Assembly (NCBI RefSeq): GCF_024498175.1
Contig: NZ_CP101823.1
Span: forward strand, 2,858,987 to 2,922,986
Direction of reading: 5' to 3'
DNA: 64,000 nucleotides
Origin: Haloplanus salinarum
GTDB taxonomy: Archaea; Halobacteriota; Halobacteria; Halobacteriales; Haloferacaceae
Position 1 is the stretch's first letter. Each line of letters opens with the position of its first letter. Below are positions 53,098 through 61,278 of this stretch, piece after piece. A program made the position numbers and the translations under genes. The notes beneath the pieces were generated by a model. That model made no database searches. It was given only the letters and a program-made list of their open reading frames with translations, and was not told where the DNA came from.

Positions 53098-54911
53098 GCG
53101 ACGCGCGAGCCATCACCGAACTCGCGAAGCGCCGCGGCTTCTTCTTCGGGGCGAACGAGTCGTACGGCGGCGTCGCCGGGTTCTACACCTTCGGCCCCGA
53201 GGGGGCCGCCCTCAAGCGCAACGTCGAGGCGGCGTGGCGGGATCGCTTCACCGTCCGCGAGGGCAACGACGAGATCGAGGCGCCGACGATCATGCCCGAA
53301 CCGGTCTTCGAGGCCTCGGGCCACCTCGACGGCTTCGACGACATGCTCGTCGAGTGTGGCGAGTGCGGCGAGAGCCACCGCGCCGACCACCTGGTCGAGG
53401 ACGCGAGCGACGTCGAGGAGGCCGAGAGCCTGCCGATTCCCGAGGTCGAGGAGCTCGTCGCCGAGTACGAGATCGCCTGCCCGTCATGCGGTGCGGCGCT
53501 GGCCGGGCGCTCGATCGAGGAGTTCAACCTCATGTTCGCGACGGCCATCGGCCCCGGGAGCGGCCAGCCCGGCTACCTCCGCCCCGAGACGGCCCAGGGC
53601 ATCTTCGTCGAGTTCCCCCGCCTGAAGGAGTACGCGCGCAACAAACTCCCGTTCGGCGTCACCCAGATCGGCCGGGCCTACCGCAACGAGATCAGCCCCC
53701 GCAAGGGCATCGTCCGAACCCGCGAGTTCACGCAGGCTGAGTTGGAGCAGTTCGTCGATCCCGACGACGACGACCCGCCCCTCGACCGCGTCGCGGACGT
53801 GTCGCTGCGGCTCTACCCCGCCGACGAACAGGAGGACCCCGATGGCGAGTACGTCGAGGCGACGGTCGCCGAGGCCGTCGAGGAGGGAATCGTCGCGAGC
53901 GACTGGGTGGCGTACTACCTGGGCGTCGCGCGGGAGTGGTACGACCGGATCGGCGTCGACGGCGACCGGTTTCGCTTCCGTCAGCACCTGCCCGGCGAGC
54001 GCGCCCACTACGCCGCGGACTGCTGGGACGCCGAGAGCGAAGTGAGCGGGGCGGCGGGCGACCTCGCCGACCCGACTGCGGGCGACTGGATCGAGATCGC
54101 CGGCTTCGCCTACCGCGGCGACTACGACCTCTCGAAACACGCCGAACACGCCGACGACGACTTCACGGTCTTCGAGCAGTACGACGAGCCCCGGACCGTC
54201 GAGCGGGCGGTCGCCGACCCCGACATGAGCGTCCTCGGCCCCGAGTTCGGCGGGCGGGCCGGCGACGTCGCGGACGCACTCCGTGCCCTCGCCGAGCGCG
54301 ATCCGTCGGCCTTCGACGGCGACGAGGTGACCGTCGAGGTCGACGGCGAGGCCGTGACCGTCGACAGCGCGGTGGCGAACTTCCGGATCGAGGAGCGGAC
54401 GGAGGCGGGTGAACACGTCACGCCCCACGTGGTCGAACCCTCCTTCGGCGTCGACCGGACGGTCTACACCCTGATCGCCCACGGCTACGACCACGACCTG
54501 ATCGACGGCGAGGAGCGCACCTACCTCTCGCTGTCGCCGGAGGTGGCGCCGACGGACGTGGCCGTCTTCCCCCTCGTGAGCGACGGGGCGCTCGAAACCC
54601 TCGCCGCGGACGTCGTGGCCGACCTGCGGGCGGCGGGGCTGTCGGTCGCCCACGACGACTCCGGCAACATCGGACGGCGCTACCGCCGGCAGGACGAGGT
54701 CGGCACGCCGCTGTCGGTGACCGTCGACCACGAGAGCGTCGAGGAGACGCCCGCCACGGTGACGGTCCGCGACCGGGACACAACCGCACAGGTACGGGTC
54801 CCGGTCGACGAACTCGCGACGGAACTGGAGCGGGTCCTCGAGAGCGGCGGGAGCTTCGACGCCCTGCTCGCGGACTACGACCGGGTCGAGACGGACGTCA
54901 CGCGCACCTGA
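53094..54911 (+). CDS. glyS: Glycyl-tRNA synthetase (class II)
   Basis: 605 residues. Class II motifs: motif 1 region RRGFFFGANESYGGVAGFYTFGPEG, the zinc-binding ECGECGESHRADHL and ACPSCGAAL insertion, motif 2 VTQIGRAYRNEISPRKGIVRTREFTQAELE, and motif 3 VVEPSFGVDRTVYTLI. The anticodon-binding domain starts near LSPEVAPTDVAVFPLV. It charges tRNA-Gly. It is the eukaryote/archaeal alpha2 type. Coupled to the upstream CBS protein; the dolichol kinase-like gene starts 3 nt after its stop. Confidence 0.97.
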   Translation: MSDARAITELAKRRGFFFGANESYGGVAGFYTFGPEGAALKRNVEAAWRDRFTVREGNDEIEAPTIMPEPVFEASGHLDGFDDMLVECGECGESHRADHLVEDASDVEEAESLPIPEVEELVAEYEIACPSCGAALAGRSIEEFNLMFATAIGPGSGQPGYLRPETAQGIFVEFPRLKEYARNKLPFGVTQIGRAYRNEISPRKGIVRTREFTQAELEQFVDPDDDDPPLDRVADVSLRLYPADEQEDPDGEYVEATVAEAVEEGIVASDWVAYYLGVAREWYDRIGVDGDRFRFRQHLPGERAHYAADCWDAESEVSGAAGDLADPTAGDWIEIAGFAYRGDYDLSKHAEHADDDFTVFEQYDEPRTVERAVADPDMSVLGPEFGGRAGDVADALRALAERDPSAFDGDEVTVEVDGEAVTVDSAVANFRIEERTEAGEHVTPHVVEPSFGVDRTVYTLIAHGYDHDLIDGEERTYLSLSPEVAPTDVAVFPLVSDGALETLAADVVADLRAAGLSVAHDDSGNIGRRYRRQDEVGTPLSVTVDHESVEETPATVTVRDRDTTAQVRVPVDELATELERVLESGGSFDALLADYDRVETDVTRT

Positions 54912-54913
54912 GG

Positions 54914-55504
54914 ATGGGCGGGGAACTCCGGCGGCGCGCCGTCCACGCCAGCGGCGTCGGCTTCCCGGCGCTGTACCTGCTGGACCTCGCGGCGTGGCGG
55001 ACCGTCGGCTACCTCCTCGTCGTCGGCTCCGCCGTCGCCGCGATACTGGAGGCGGTGCGGCTCCTGATCGGCCTGGACTGGGCCGTCTACGAGACGCTCA
55101 CCCGGGAGTACGAACGGGACAACGTCGCCGGCTACGCCCTCTACATGTTCAGCATGACCGCCGTCGCGTGGGTCTTCGACCCGCCGGTCGCGGTCCCCGG
55201 GATGCTCATGCTCGCGCTCGGCGATCCGGTGAGCGGCCTCCTCGGCTCGAACGAGGCGGGGCGGGCCAAACGCGCCGGGGTCGTCGCCGCCATGTTCGCC
55301 GTCTGCTTCGCGCTCGGGACGCTCGTGTTGGTCCGGACGGTGGCGCCCCCGACGGCGGCCCTGGCCGCGGCCGTCGGCGCGGCGGGCGCCACCGTCGCCG
55401 ACGGCTACACCCCCGTCGTCGCCGGCTACGTCGTCGACGACAACATCACCATCCCCCCGGCCGCCTGCCTGGGGATCTGGCTCGTCCTGCGGTTCGGCGC
55501 GTAG
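54914..55504 (+). CDS. Dolichol kinase-like / CDP-alcohol-type membrane kinase
   Basis: 196 residues with about six hydrophobic helices. RRRAVHASGVGFPALYLL at the start, LALGDPVSGLLGSN in the middle and DNITIPPAACLGIWLVL at the end match the CTP-dependent dolichol/phosphatidate cytidylyltransferase-like (SEC59/DgkA-related) family. Dolichyl phosphate is the lipid carrier for archaeal N-glycosylation. It follows glyS by 3 nt, so it is co-transcribed with no clear functional link. Confidence 0.8.
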   Translation: MGGELRRRAVHASGVGFPALYLLDLAAWRTVGYLLVVGSAVAAILEAVRLLIGLDWAVYETLTREYERDNVAGYALYMFSMTAVAWVFDPPVAVPGMLMLALGDPVSGLLGSNEAGRAKRAGVVAAMFAVCFALGTLVLVRTVAPPTAALAAAVGAAGATVADGYTPVVAGYVVDDNITIPPAACLGIWLVLRFGA

Positions 55505-55618
55505 GGCCCCCACCGTGGGCCGCCGCCCTGCACGCACACCATTATACACCTTAGAAAAGATAATATGACGAATAGATAGAGTTATATGTGGACGTTCGAA
55601 TTTCGAGTACGGATACAG

Positions 55619-55732
55619 ATGGAGAACGTGAACTTCTCTTGGCCTTCCGGTGCCCGTTCGTTTGGAGACAGCGACGGTTCCGAGGCGAACCGGTCGAAAC
55701 GCGCGGTCGGCGTGTCGCCGAGGGGGCGGTGA
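55619..55732 (+). CDS. Possible 37-residue leader ORF upstream of the FNT gene
   Basis: ATG 55619 opens MENVNFSWPSGARSFGDSDG and continues to TGA 55730-55732, 6 nt before the FNT ATG. A TATA-like gttatatg (55581-55588) predicts a start close to this ATG. There is no homology evidence. It parallels the leader ORFs of amt and nirA. Confidence 0.35.
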   Translation: MENVNFSWPSGARSFGDSDGSEANRSKRAVGVSPRGR

Positions 55733-55738
55733 GCCGCG

Positions 55739-56566
55739 ATGTACGACGAGGAGATGGCGGACATCGGCGACGCGGCGGCGGCACAGATCGAGTTGATCGA
55801 GAAGCGTCTTCCGGCGTATCTCGTCCACGCGGCGATGGCGGGGGCGTACATCGGCATCGCCATCGTTCTGGTCTTCGTGCTGGGGACGGGGCTGCTGGGG
55901 ACGGTCTTCGAACCGCTCAGCGGCATCCTGATGGCCGCGACCTTCGGGCTCGCCCTCAGTCTCGTGCTCATCGCCGGCTCCGAGCTGTTCACCGGGAACG
56001 CGATGATCATGGGCGTCGGCGCGCTGTCGGGGCGGACCGACTGGGGCGACCTCGGCAGGGTGTGGACGTACTCGTGGGTCGGCAACCTCTTCGGCTCCGT
56101 CCTCGTGGCGGCGATGGCCGTCTACGGTGGGGTGTTCGCCGACTCGTCGCTCGTCGTCGACGTTGCGGCGAACAAGATGACACTGTCGCCGCTGGAGCTG
56201 TTCATCCAGGCGGTGTTCTGCAACTGGCTCGTCGTGTTGGCCGTCTGGTGTAACTTCCGGCTGGAGAACGCCGTCGCGAAACTCGTGATGGTCTGGTGGT
56301 GTCTGTTGGCGTTCATCGGGGCGGGGTTCGAACACAGCGTCGCCAACATGACCGTCCTGACGCTCGCGAACCTCCTGCCGCACTCCACGGCGGCGGTGTC
56401 CTGGAGCGGGTGGCTCTACAACATCTCCATCGTCACCGCCGGCAACGCCTTCGCCGGCGTCGTCATGATGGGCGGTGCCTACTGGTACATCAGCGAGTCC
56501 TACAAGCTCGAACTGCCGAGCGGTTCGACGTCGGTGTCGACGTTCAGTAGCGCCGACGACGACTGA
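55739..56566 (+). CDS. nirC: Formate/nitrite transporter (FNT) channel, likely NirC
   Basis: 275 residues, about six helices. FNT signatures: AGAYIGIAIVLVFVLG near the first helix, GLALSLVLIAGSELFTGNAMIM (second re-entrant half), VFCNWLVVLAVWCNF, and FEHSVANMTVLTLANL. It lets nitrite (or formate) across the membrane as a pentamer. Next to the siroheme nitrite reductase, nitrite uptake is the sensible cargo. The tail is hydrophilic with Ser/Thr and Asp. Confidence 0.9.
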   Translation: MYDEEMADIGDAAAAQIELIEKRLPAYLVHAAMAGAYIGIAIVLVFVLGTGLLGTVFEPLSGILMAATFGLALSLVLIAGSELFTGNAMIMGVGALSGRTDWGDLGRVWTYSWVGNLFGSVLVAAMAVYGGVFADSSLVVDVAANKMTLSPLELFIQAVFCNWLVVLAVWCNFRLENAVAKLVMVWWCLLAFIGAGFEHSVANMTVLTLANLLPHSTAAVSWSGWLYNISIVTAGNAFAGVVMMGGAYWYISESYKLELPSGSTSVSTFSSADDD

Positions 56567-56869
56567 TCCGTCTTCGGCGCGCACCGCGCACGCATCGCCG
56601 GTCCCGAACCGGCGGGCGAACCGCGTTCGGATCGCAAATACGATGAACGTACGTCGAACTGAGTCGGTTTTTCTGGACAGAATACAACCTTATATCCCGG
56701 GTATTCCATAATAAACCGGACATCCATCCGTCGAGATGGCCCCTAATACAAGAATATAAACGGTTATGCTTATACATCGCCATCAACAGATACTCTCCTG
56801 TGCGAAATATTGAATCTTCAGGCCGTAACACACGTGAATTTGGACGAACTCCGAACTTCGGTGGTCGCG
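56567..56869. other. Control region of nirA
   Basis: 303 nt, low GC from 56630 on. It contains tacaacctta (56683), taaaccggac (56712-56721), ataaacg, cttata (56769-56774) and caacagatact (56784), matching the amt control region, and a 25-codon leader ORF. Nothing else recognised. Confidence 0.75.
56683..56794 (+). promoter_or_regulatory. Nitrogen-type promoter module of nirA
   Basis: tacaacctta (56683), taaaccggac (56712), taaacg (56757), cttata (56769) and aacagatact (56785) in the same order as upstream of amt-PII. taaaccggac to cttata is 57 nt in both; tacaacc to taaaccggac is 29 nt here and 19 nt at amt, one helical turn more. cttata is the likely TATA box. Confidence 0.65.
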
Positions 56870-56877
56870 ATGAGTAG
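56800..56877 (+). CDS. Possible 25-codon leader ORF overlapping the nirA start
   Basis: GTG 56800, close to the predicted transcription start, opens a 25-residue Arg/Asn/Gly-rich ORF ending at TAG 56875-56877, an 8-nt overlap with the nirA ATG at 56870. Similar length and overlap to the amt leader. Unproven. Confidence 0.35.
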   Translation: MRNIESSGRNTREFGRTPNFGGRDE

Positions 56878-58636
56878 CAAGAAGGAGACGTGGAAGGAGG
56901 GGATGTACGGCGACGAGGTCCGCGAGAAGCTCCTGGAGTTCGCCGAGAGAGGGTGGGAGTCCATCCCCGAGGACGAACGCGACATGTGGTTCTCCCGGTT
57001 CAAGTTCTGGGGGGTCTTCCACCAGCGGAGCGGGCAGGAGAGCTACTTCATGCTGCGGCTGACGAACGCGAACGGACAGCTGAACGCCGAACAGCTCCGG
57101 GCTATCGGCGAGGTGGCTCGGGACTACGCCACCGGCCCGGTCGAGAACCCCGAGTTCGGCGACGCCTGGATCGATCTGACGACCAGACAGTCGATCCAAC
57201 TGCACTGGATCAACCTGGAGGACGTCCCGGCCATCTGGGAGAAGCTGGAGTCCGTGGGCGTGACGACGCGGTCCTCGGGCGGCGACACGATGCGCAACAT
57301 CGTCGGCTGTCCGGTCGCGGGGAAAGACGAGGAGCAGGTGATCGAGACGCAGTCGCTGCTGGAGCGCCTCCAGGAGGACCTCCGTGGCGACGACGAGCTC
57401 GCGAACATGCCCCGGAAGTTCAACATCAGCGTCACGGGCTGTCGCGAGGGGTGTGCCCAGGACGCGATCAACGGTATCGGCCTCGAACCCGCCGAGAAGG
57501 AGATAGCGGGCGAGGTCGTGACGGGGTTCAACGTCCGGATCGGCGGCGGCCTCGGCGGGCGCGAACCCCGCAAGGCCCGGGACCTCGACGTGTTCGTCAC
57601 GCGGGAGAACGCCTACCACGTGATCCGCGGGTTCGTGGAACTGTACTACGAGCACGGGCGCCGTGACAACAGACAGAAAAACCGGAGCCGGTTTTTCGTC
57701 GACGACGAGGGGACGGCGGCCATCCGGGAACGCCTGCAGGAGGAGTACGTCGACGTCGACCTCCGGCGGGCGGGGCGGAACGTCCGCGAGGAGTACACCT
57801 ACAACGCGGGGCGGCCCCCCGAGGCGGGGAAATCCGACCACGTGGGCGTCCACGACCAGCCCGACGGGCGGAAGTACGTCGGCCTGAGCGTCCCCGTCGG
57901 GCGGATGACCGCCCGGGAGACCATCGCGCTCGCCGACGTGGCCGAGGCGTACGGCTCCGGGAAGATCCGGCTCACCCGTCGGCAGAACCCGCTCATCATG
58001 GACGTCGAGGAGGAAGCCCTCGAGGACCTGCTGGCCGAACCGCTCCTCGAGACCCACCAGCCGAACCCGACGCCGTTCGACCGCGGCGGGATGGCCTGTA
58101 CGGGTACGGAGTTCTGTGACATCGCGCTGACGGAGACGAAACTGCGCCTGACGCGGATCCTCCGCTGGCTCAACGCGAACGTCGAGGTGCCGGACGACGT
58201 GGAGACGATCAAGATCCACTACTCCGGCTGTACCGCCGACTGCGGGCACGCCTACACCGCCGACATCGGGTTGCAGGGGATGCGCGCCCAGAAGGACGGC
58301 GACATCGTCGAGGCGCTCGACATCGGCGTCGGTGGCGGCCTCGGTCCCCATCCCGGCTTCGTCGAGTGGGTCAGCCAGCGGGTGCCCGCCGACGAGGTGC
58401 CGGGCGCCATCCGGAGTCTGATCGGTGCGTTCGCGGCCCACCGCGAGGAGGGGCAGACCTTCCGCGAGTGGGTGGAGTCGTTCGGCACCGAGTCGGTCGT
58501 CGACCTCTGTGAGCCGACCGAGACCACCTACGAGGATCCGTACATGCACGACGCCAAGCAGACGTGGTACCCGTTCGCGGAGGGGGAGAGTCCGGCACCG
58601 ACCACCGTCGATGACGTGCCGATCACCTCGGACTGA
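56870..58636 (+). CDS. nirA: Ferredoxin-dependent siroheme nitrite (or sulfite) reductase
   Basis: 588 residues. Two nitrite/sulfite-reductase ferredoxin-like halves. Cys410 and Cys416 (ACTGTEFCDI) and Cys454 and Cys458 (SGCTADCGH) hold the [4Fe-4S]-siroheme. Another half contains NIVGCPVAGKDE and SVTGCREGCAQDAINGIGLEP. It reduces nitrite to ammonium with six electrons. Neighbours (FNT channel before, uroporphyrinogen methyltransferase after) favour assimilatory nitrite over sulfite. ATG 56870 is chosen; in-frame TTG 56810 and GTG upstream could extend it by up to 20 residues. Confidence 0.92.
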   Translation: MSSKKETWKEGMYGDEVREKLLEFAERGWESIPEDERDMWFSRFKFWGVFHQRSGQESYFMLRLTNANGQLNAEQLRAIGEVARDYATGPVENPEFGDAWIDLTTRQSIQLHWINLEDVPAIWEKLESVGVTTRSSGGDTMRNIVGCPVAGKDEEQVIETQSLLERLQEDLRGDDELANMPRKFNISVTGCREGCAQDAINGIGLEPAEKEIAGEVVTGFNVRIGGGLGGREPRKARDLDVFVTRENAYHVIRGFVELYYEHGRRDNRQKNRSRFFVDDEGTAAIRERLQEEYVDVDLRRAGRNVREEYTYNAGRPPEAGKSDHVGVHDQPDGRKYVGLSVPVGRMTARETIALADVAEAYGSGKIRLTRRQNPLIMDVEEEALEDLLAEPLLETHQPNPTPFDRGGMACTGTEFCDIALTETKLRLTRILRWLNANVEVPDDVETIKIHYSGCTADCGHAYTADIGLQGMRAQKDGDIVEALDIGVGGGLGPHPGFVEWVSQRVPADEVPGAIRSLIGAFAAHREEGQTFREWVESFGTESVVDLCEPTETTYEDPYMHDAKQTWYPFAEGESPAPTTVDDVPITSD

Positions 58637-58639
58637 CCG

Positions 58640-58942
58640 ATGCCCATCAGACTGCTCGACGTGACCGCGTACACGACGTTCGACTTCGTGTCGGGAAAGG
58701 CCGTCGGCCCGGACTGGAGCGACGCGTCCGCGGCCGTCGTCGACGTGGACCGCCCCGACGAGGCGCCGGGGACCGTCAGGCTCCGGATGGAGTTCGACGG
58801 GTCGGATCTGGAACACGTCGCCCCCCACGCGGACCACCTGTCGTTGTCGCCGGAGCAGGCCCGGGGCCTCGCGGCCGAACTGGAACGCAAGGCGGCGAAC
58901 GCCGAGGCCGGCGAGGACGTCCCGGGAGGGCGCGGCCGATGA
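58640..58942 (+). CDS. DUF6360 protein in the nitrite operon
   Basis: 100 residues: MPIRLLDVTAYTTFDFVSG, VVDVDRPDEAPGTVRLRMEFDGSDL and ADHLSLSPEQARGLAAELERKA. It matches a haloarchaeal family I know as DUF6360. It starts 3 nt after nirA and overlaps the methyltransferase ATG (ATGA at 58939-58942), so it is in the nitrite operon. Role unknown; a small accessory of nitrite reduction is possible. Confidence 0.75.
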   Translation: MPIRLLDVTAYTTFDFVSGKAVGPDWSDASAAVVDVDRPDEAPGTVRLRMEFDGSDLEHVAPHADHLSLSPEQARGLAAELERKAANAEAGEDVPGGRGR

Positions 58943-59784
58943 CCGACGCCGTCGGCGGGGGGCGAAGGATGCAGCCCGGAACGGTGTCCCTCGTCGGCGC
59001 AGGGCCGGGCGATCCGGACCTCCTGACGGTGAAGGCAAGGCGGCTCCTCGAGGACGCCGACGCCGTGCTCTACGACTCGCTCGTGAGCGAGGCGATCCGC
59101 GACCTGCCGCCGGCGTCGGTCGAGCGGATCGACGTCGGGAAGCGGGGCGACGGCGAGCGGACGACACAGGCTGCGATCAACGACCTGCTGGTCCGGCGGG
59201 CGGCCGCCGGCGACGACCTGGTGCGGCTCAAAAGCGGCGACCCCTACGTGTTCGGTCGGGGCGGCGAGGAGGCCGAACACCTCGCGGCGGCGGGGATTCC
59301 GTTCGAGGTGGTGCCGGGGATCACCAGCGCCGTCGCCGGGCCGAGCCTGATCGGCGTCCCGGCGACCCACCGCGACCACGCGTCCAGCCTGACGGTCGTG
59401 ACGGGTCACGAGGACCCGACCAAAGAGGAGGGCGCCCTCGACTGGGACGCCCTCGCCCGGTCGGTGTCCGCCGGCGGGACGCTGGTGATCCTCATGGGCG
59501 TCGGCCGCCTCCCCGACAACGTGGCGGCGCTCCGCGCGGGCGGCGTCGCCCCCGACACGCCCGTCGCCATGGTCGAACGCGCCTCCAGACCCGACGAGTT
59601 CGCCGTCACCGGAACGCTCGACACCATCACCGACCGCGCCCAGGGGGTGGGGATCGATCCCCCGGCCGTCACCGTCGTCGGCGACGTGGTGTCGGTCCGC
59701 GACCGGGTGGCCGACGCCCTGCGGGCGGCCGGAACCGTCCGTTCCGCCGACGCCGTCGACGACCCGGCGGTTCCGACGGAGTGA
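58939..59784 (+). CDS. cobA: Uroporphyrinogen-III C-methyltransferase
   Basis: 281 residues. VSLVGAGPGDPDLLTVKARRLLEDADAVLYDSLVS is the SUMT N-terminal motif. RLKSGDPYVFGRGGEEAEHL, VPGITSAVAGPSLIGVPATHRD and VVTGHEDP follow. It methylates uroporphyrinogen III at C2 and C7 to precorrin-2, the first step to siroheme (and cobalamin). Directly behind nirA, siroheme supply is the expected use. The N-terminal 11 residues before the first strand (TDAVGGGRRMQ) allow an internal start at Met11. Confidence 0.95.
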   Translation: MTDAVGGGRRMQPGTVSLVGAGPGDPDLLTVKARRLLEDADAVLYDSLVSEAIRDLPPASVERIDVGKRGDGERTTQAAINDLLVRRAAAGDDLVRLKSGDPYVFGRGGEEAEHLAAAGIPFEVVPGITSAVAGPSLIGVPATHRDHASSLTVVTGHEDPTKEEGALDWDALARSVSAGGTLVILMGVGRLPDNVAALRAGGVAPDTPVAMVERASRPDEFAVTGTLDTITDRAQGVGIDPPAVTVVGDVVSVRDRVADALRAAGTVRSADAVDDPAVPTE

Positions 59785-60045
59785 CGCCGGCGGTTCGCAA
59801 GGTATTAGTACCGAGACGGGCTGTATTCCGACAATGGACCGGACGGAGTCCCGTACGTCCGAACCCGTCTGCCCCACGTCCGCAGTCCGCCGACCGCGAC
59901 GACTGGGCCGTTAGGCCCACCTACTACACTTCTCCAGTCCCGCGTTCCGATTTCCAGACATCGCGTCCGTGAGCGCCCCGTTTCTCATTTAATTTCGATA
60001 ATAAAAACGCAGAATATAAGTCCGACAAGGGCGAAGTCGCCGGTA

Positions 60046-61278
60046 ATGACACGTGTGGCACTCGCGTTCTCCGGCGGACTCGACACGACAGTATGCGTCC
60101 CGCTCCTGGAGGAGGAGTGGGGGTACGACGAAGTCGTCGGCGTCACGGTCGACGTCGGCCAGCCCGAAGCGGAGTTCGCCGAGGCCGAGGAGACGGCCGA
60201 GGCGCTCGGCCTGGAACAGTACGTCGTGGACGCCAAGGCGGAGTTCGCGTCGGTGTGTCTCGACTCCGTCCGGGCGAACGCCACCTACCAGGGCTACCCG
60301 CTCGGGACGGCACTCGCGCGGCCGGTCATCGCCGAGGCCATCCTCGACGTGGCCCAGGAACACGACTGTGACGCCGTGGCCCACGGCTGTACGGGGAAGG
60401 GCAACGACCAGTTGCGGTTCGAGGCCGTGTGGCGCGCCTCCGACCTCGACGTCATCGCGCCCGTGCGCGAACTCGGCCTGACCCGCGAGTGGGAGATCGA
60501 GTACGCCGACGAGAAGGACCTGCCGGTCGAGGCCGGCAACGAGGGCGTCTGGAGCATCGACACGAACCTCTGGAGCCGGTCGATCGAGGGCGGCGACCTC
60601 GAACAGCCCGGTCACGTCCCGGGCGAGGAGATTTACGACTGGACGCGCTCGCCCGCGGGCGACAGCGAGGAAGTCGAGATCACCTTCGAGGACGGCTACC
60701 CCGTCGCCGTCGACGGCGAGGAGATGGACCCCGTCGCGCTCATCGACCACCTCAACGAGGTGGCCGGCGAGTACGGCGTCGGCCGCACCGACATGATGGA
60801 GGATCGGATGCTCGGGCTGAAGGTACGCGAGAACTACGAGCATCCGGCGGCGACGACGCTCCTGAACGCCCACGAGACCCTGGAGAGCCTGGTGCTCACG
60901 AAAGAGGAGCGCGACTTCAAGAAACTCGTCGACGACGAGTGGTCCCAGAAGGGCTACGAGGGGCTGGTCGACGCGCCCCTGATGGGGGCACTCGAGGGCT
61001 TCATCGACGAGACCCAGACCCGCGTCACCGGCACGGTGACGATCCGGTTCGAGGGCGGGCAGGCCCGCCCGGTCGGCCGGGACAGCGAGTACGCCGTCTA
61101 CGACGAGTCCTTCGCCTCCTTCAACACGGAGGACGTGGGCGACATCACGCAGAACGACGCGACGGGCGTGGCGAAGTACCACGGCTTCCAGGAGCGCATG
61201 GCGGCGAAGGTACTGGCGAAGGTCAAAGGCGAGGGAACCGAAGCGGTGACCGACGGCGCGGACTGGAGCGAGGAGTGA
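60046..61278 (+). CDS. argG: Argininosuccinate synthase
   Basis: 410 residues. ATP P-loop ALAFSGGLDTTVCVPLL, EEWGYDEVVGVTVDVGQPE, HGCTGKGNDQLRFEAVW, TREWEIEYADEKDLPVE and YLxxYRSxx-type tail absent as in archaea. It joins citrulline and aspartate with ATP. The TATA-like agaatataag (60011-60020) lies 26-35 nt before ATG 60046, so leaderless. argX follows with its ATG overlapping the argG TGA by one base. Confidence 0.96.
   Translation: MTRVALAFSGGLDTTVCVPLLEEEWGYDEVVGVTVDVGQPEAEFAEAEETAEALGLEQYVVDAKAEFASVCLDSVRANATYQGYPLGTALARPVIAEAILDVAQEHDCDAVAHGCTGKGNDQLRFEAVWRASDLDVIAPVRELGLTREWEIEYADEKDLPVEAGNEGVWSIDTNLWSRSIEGGDLEQPGHVPGEEIYDWTRSPAGDSEEVEITFEDGYPVAVDGEEMDPVALIDHLNEVAGEYGVGRTDMMEDRMLGLKVRENYEHPAATTLLNAHETLESLVLTKEERDFKKLVDDEWSQKGYEGLVDAPLMGALEGFIDETQTRVTGTVTIRFEGGQARPVGRDSEYAVYDESFASFNTEDVGDITQNDATGVAKYHGFQERMAAKVLAKVKGEGTEAVTDGADWSEE

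Noticed and set aside
56783-59167. 794-codon minus-strand ORF over nirA and cobA
   Set aside because: Antisense to two clearly real genes, with typical shadow composition. The nitrogen promoter and conserved motifs support the plus strand.
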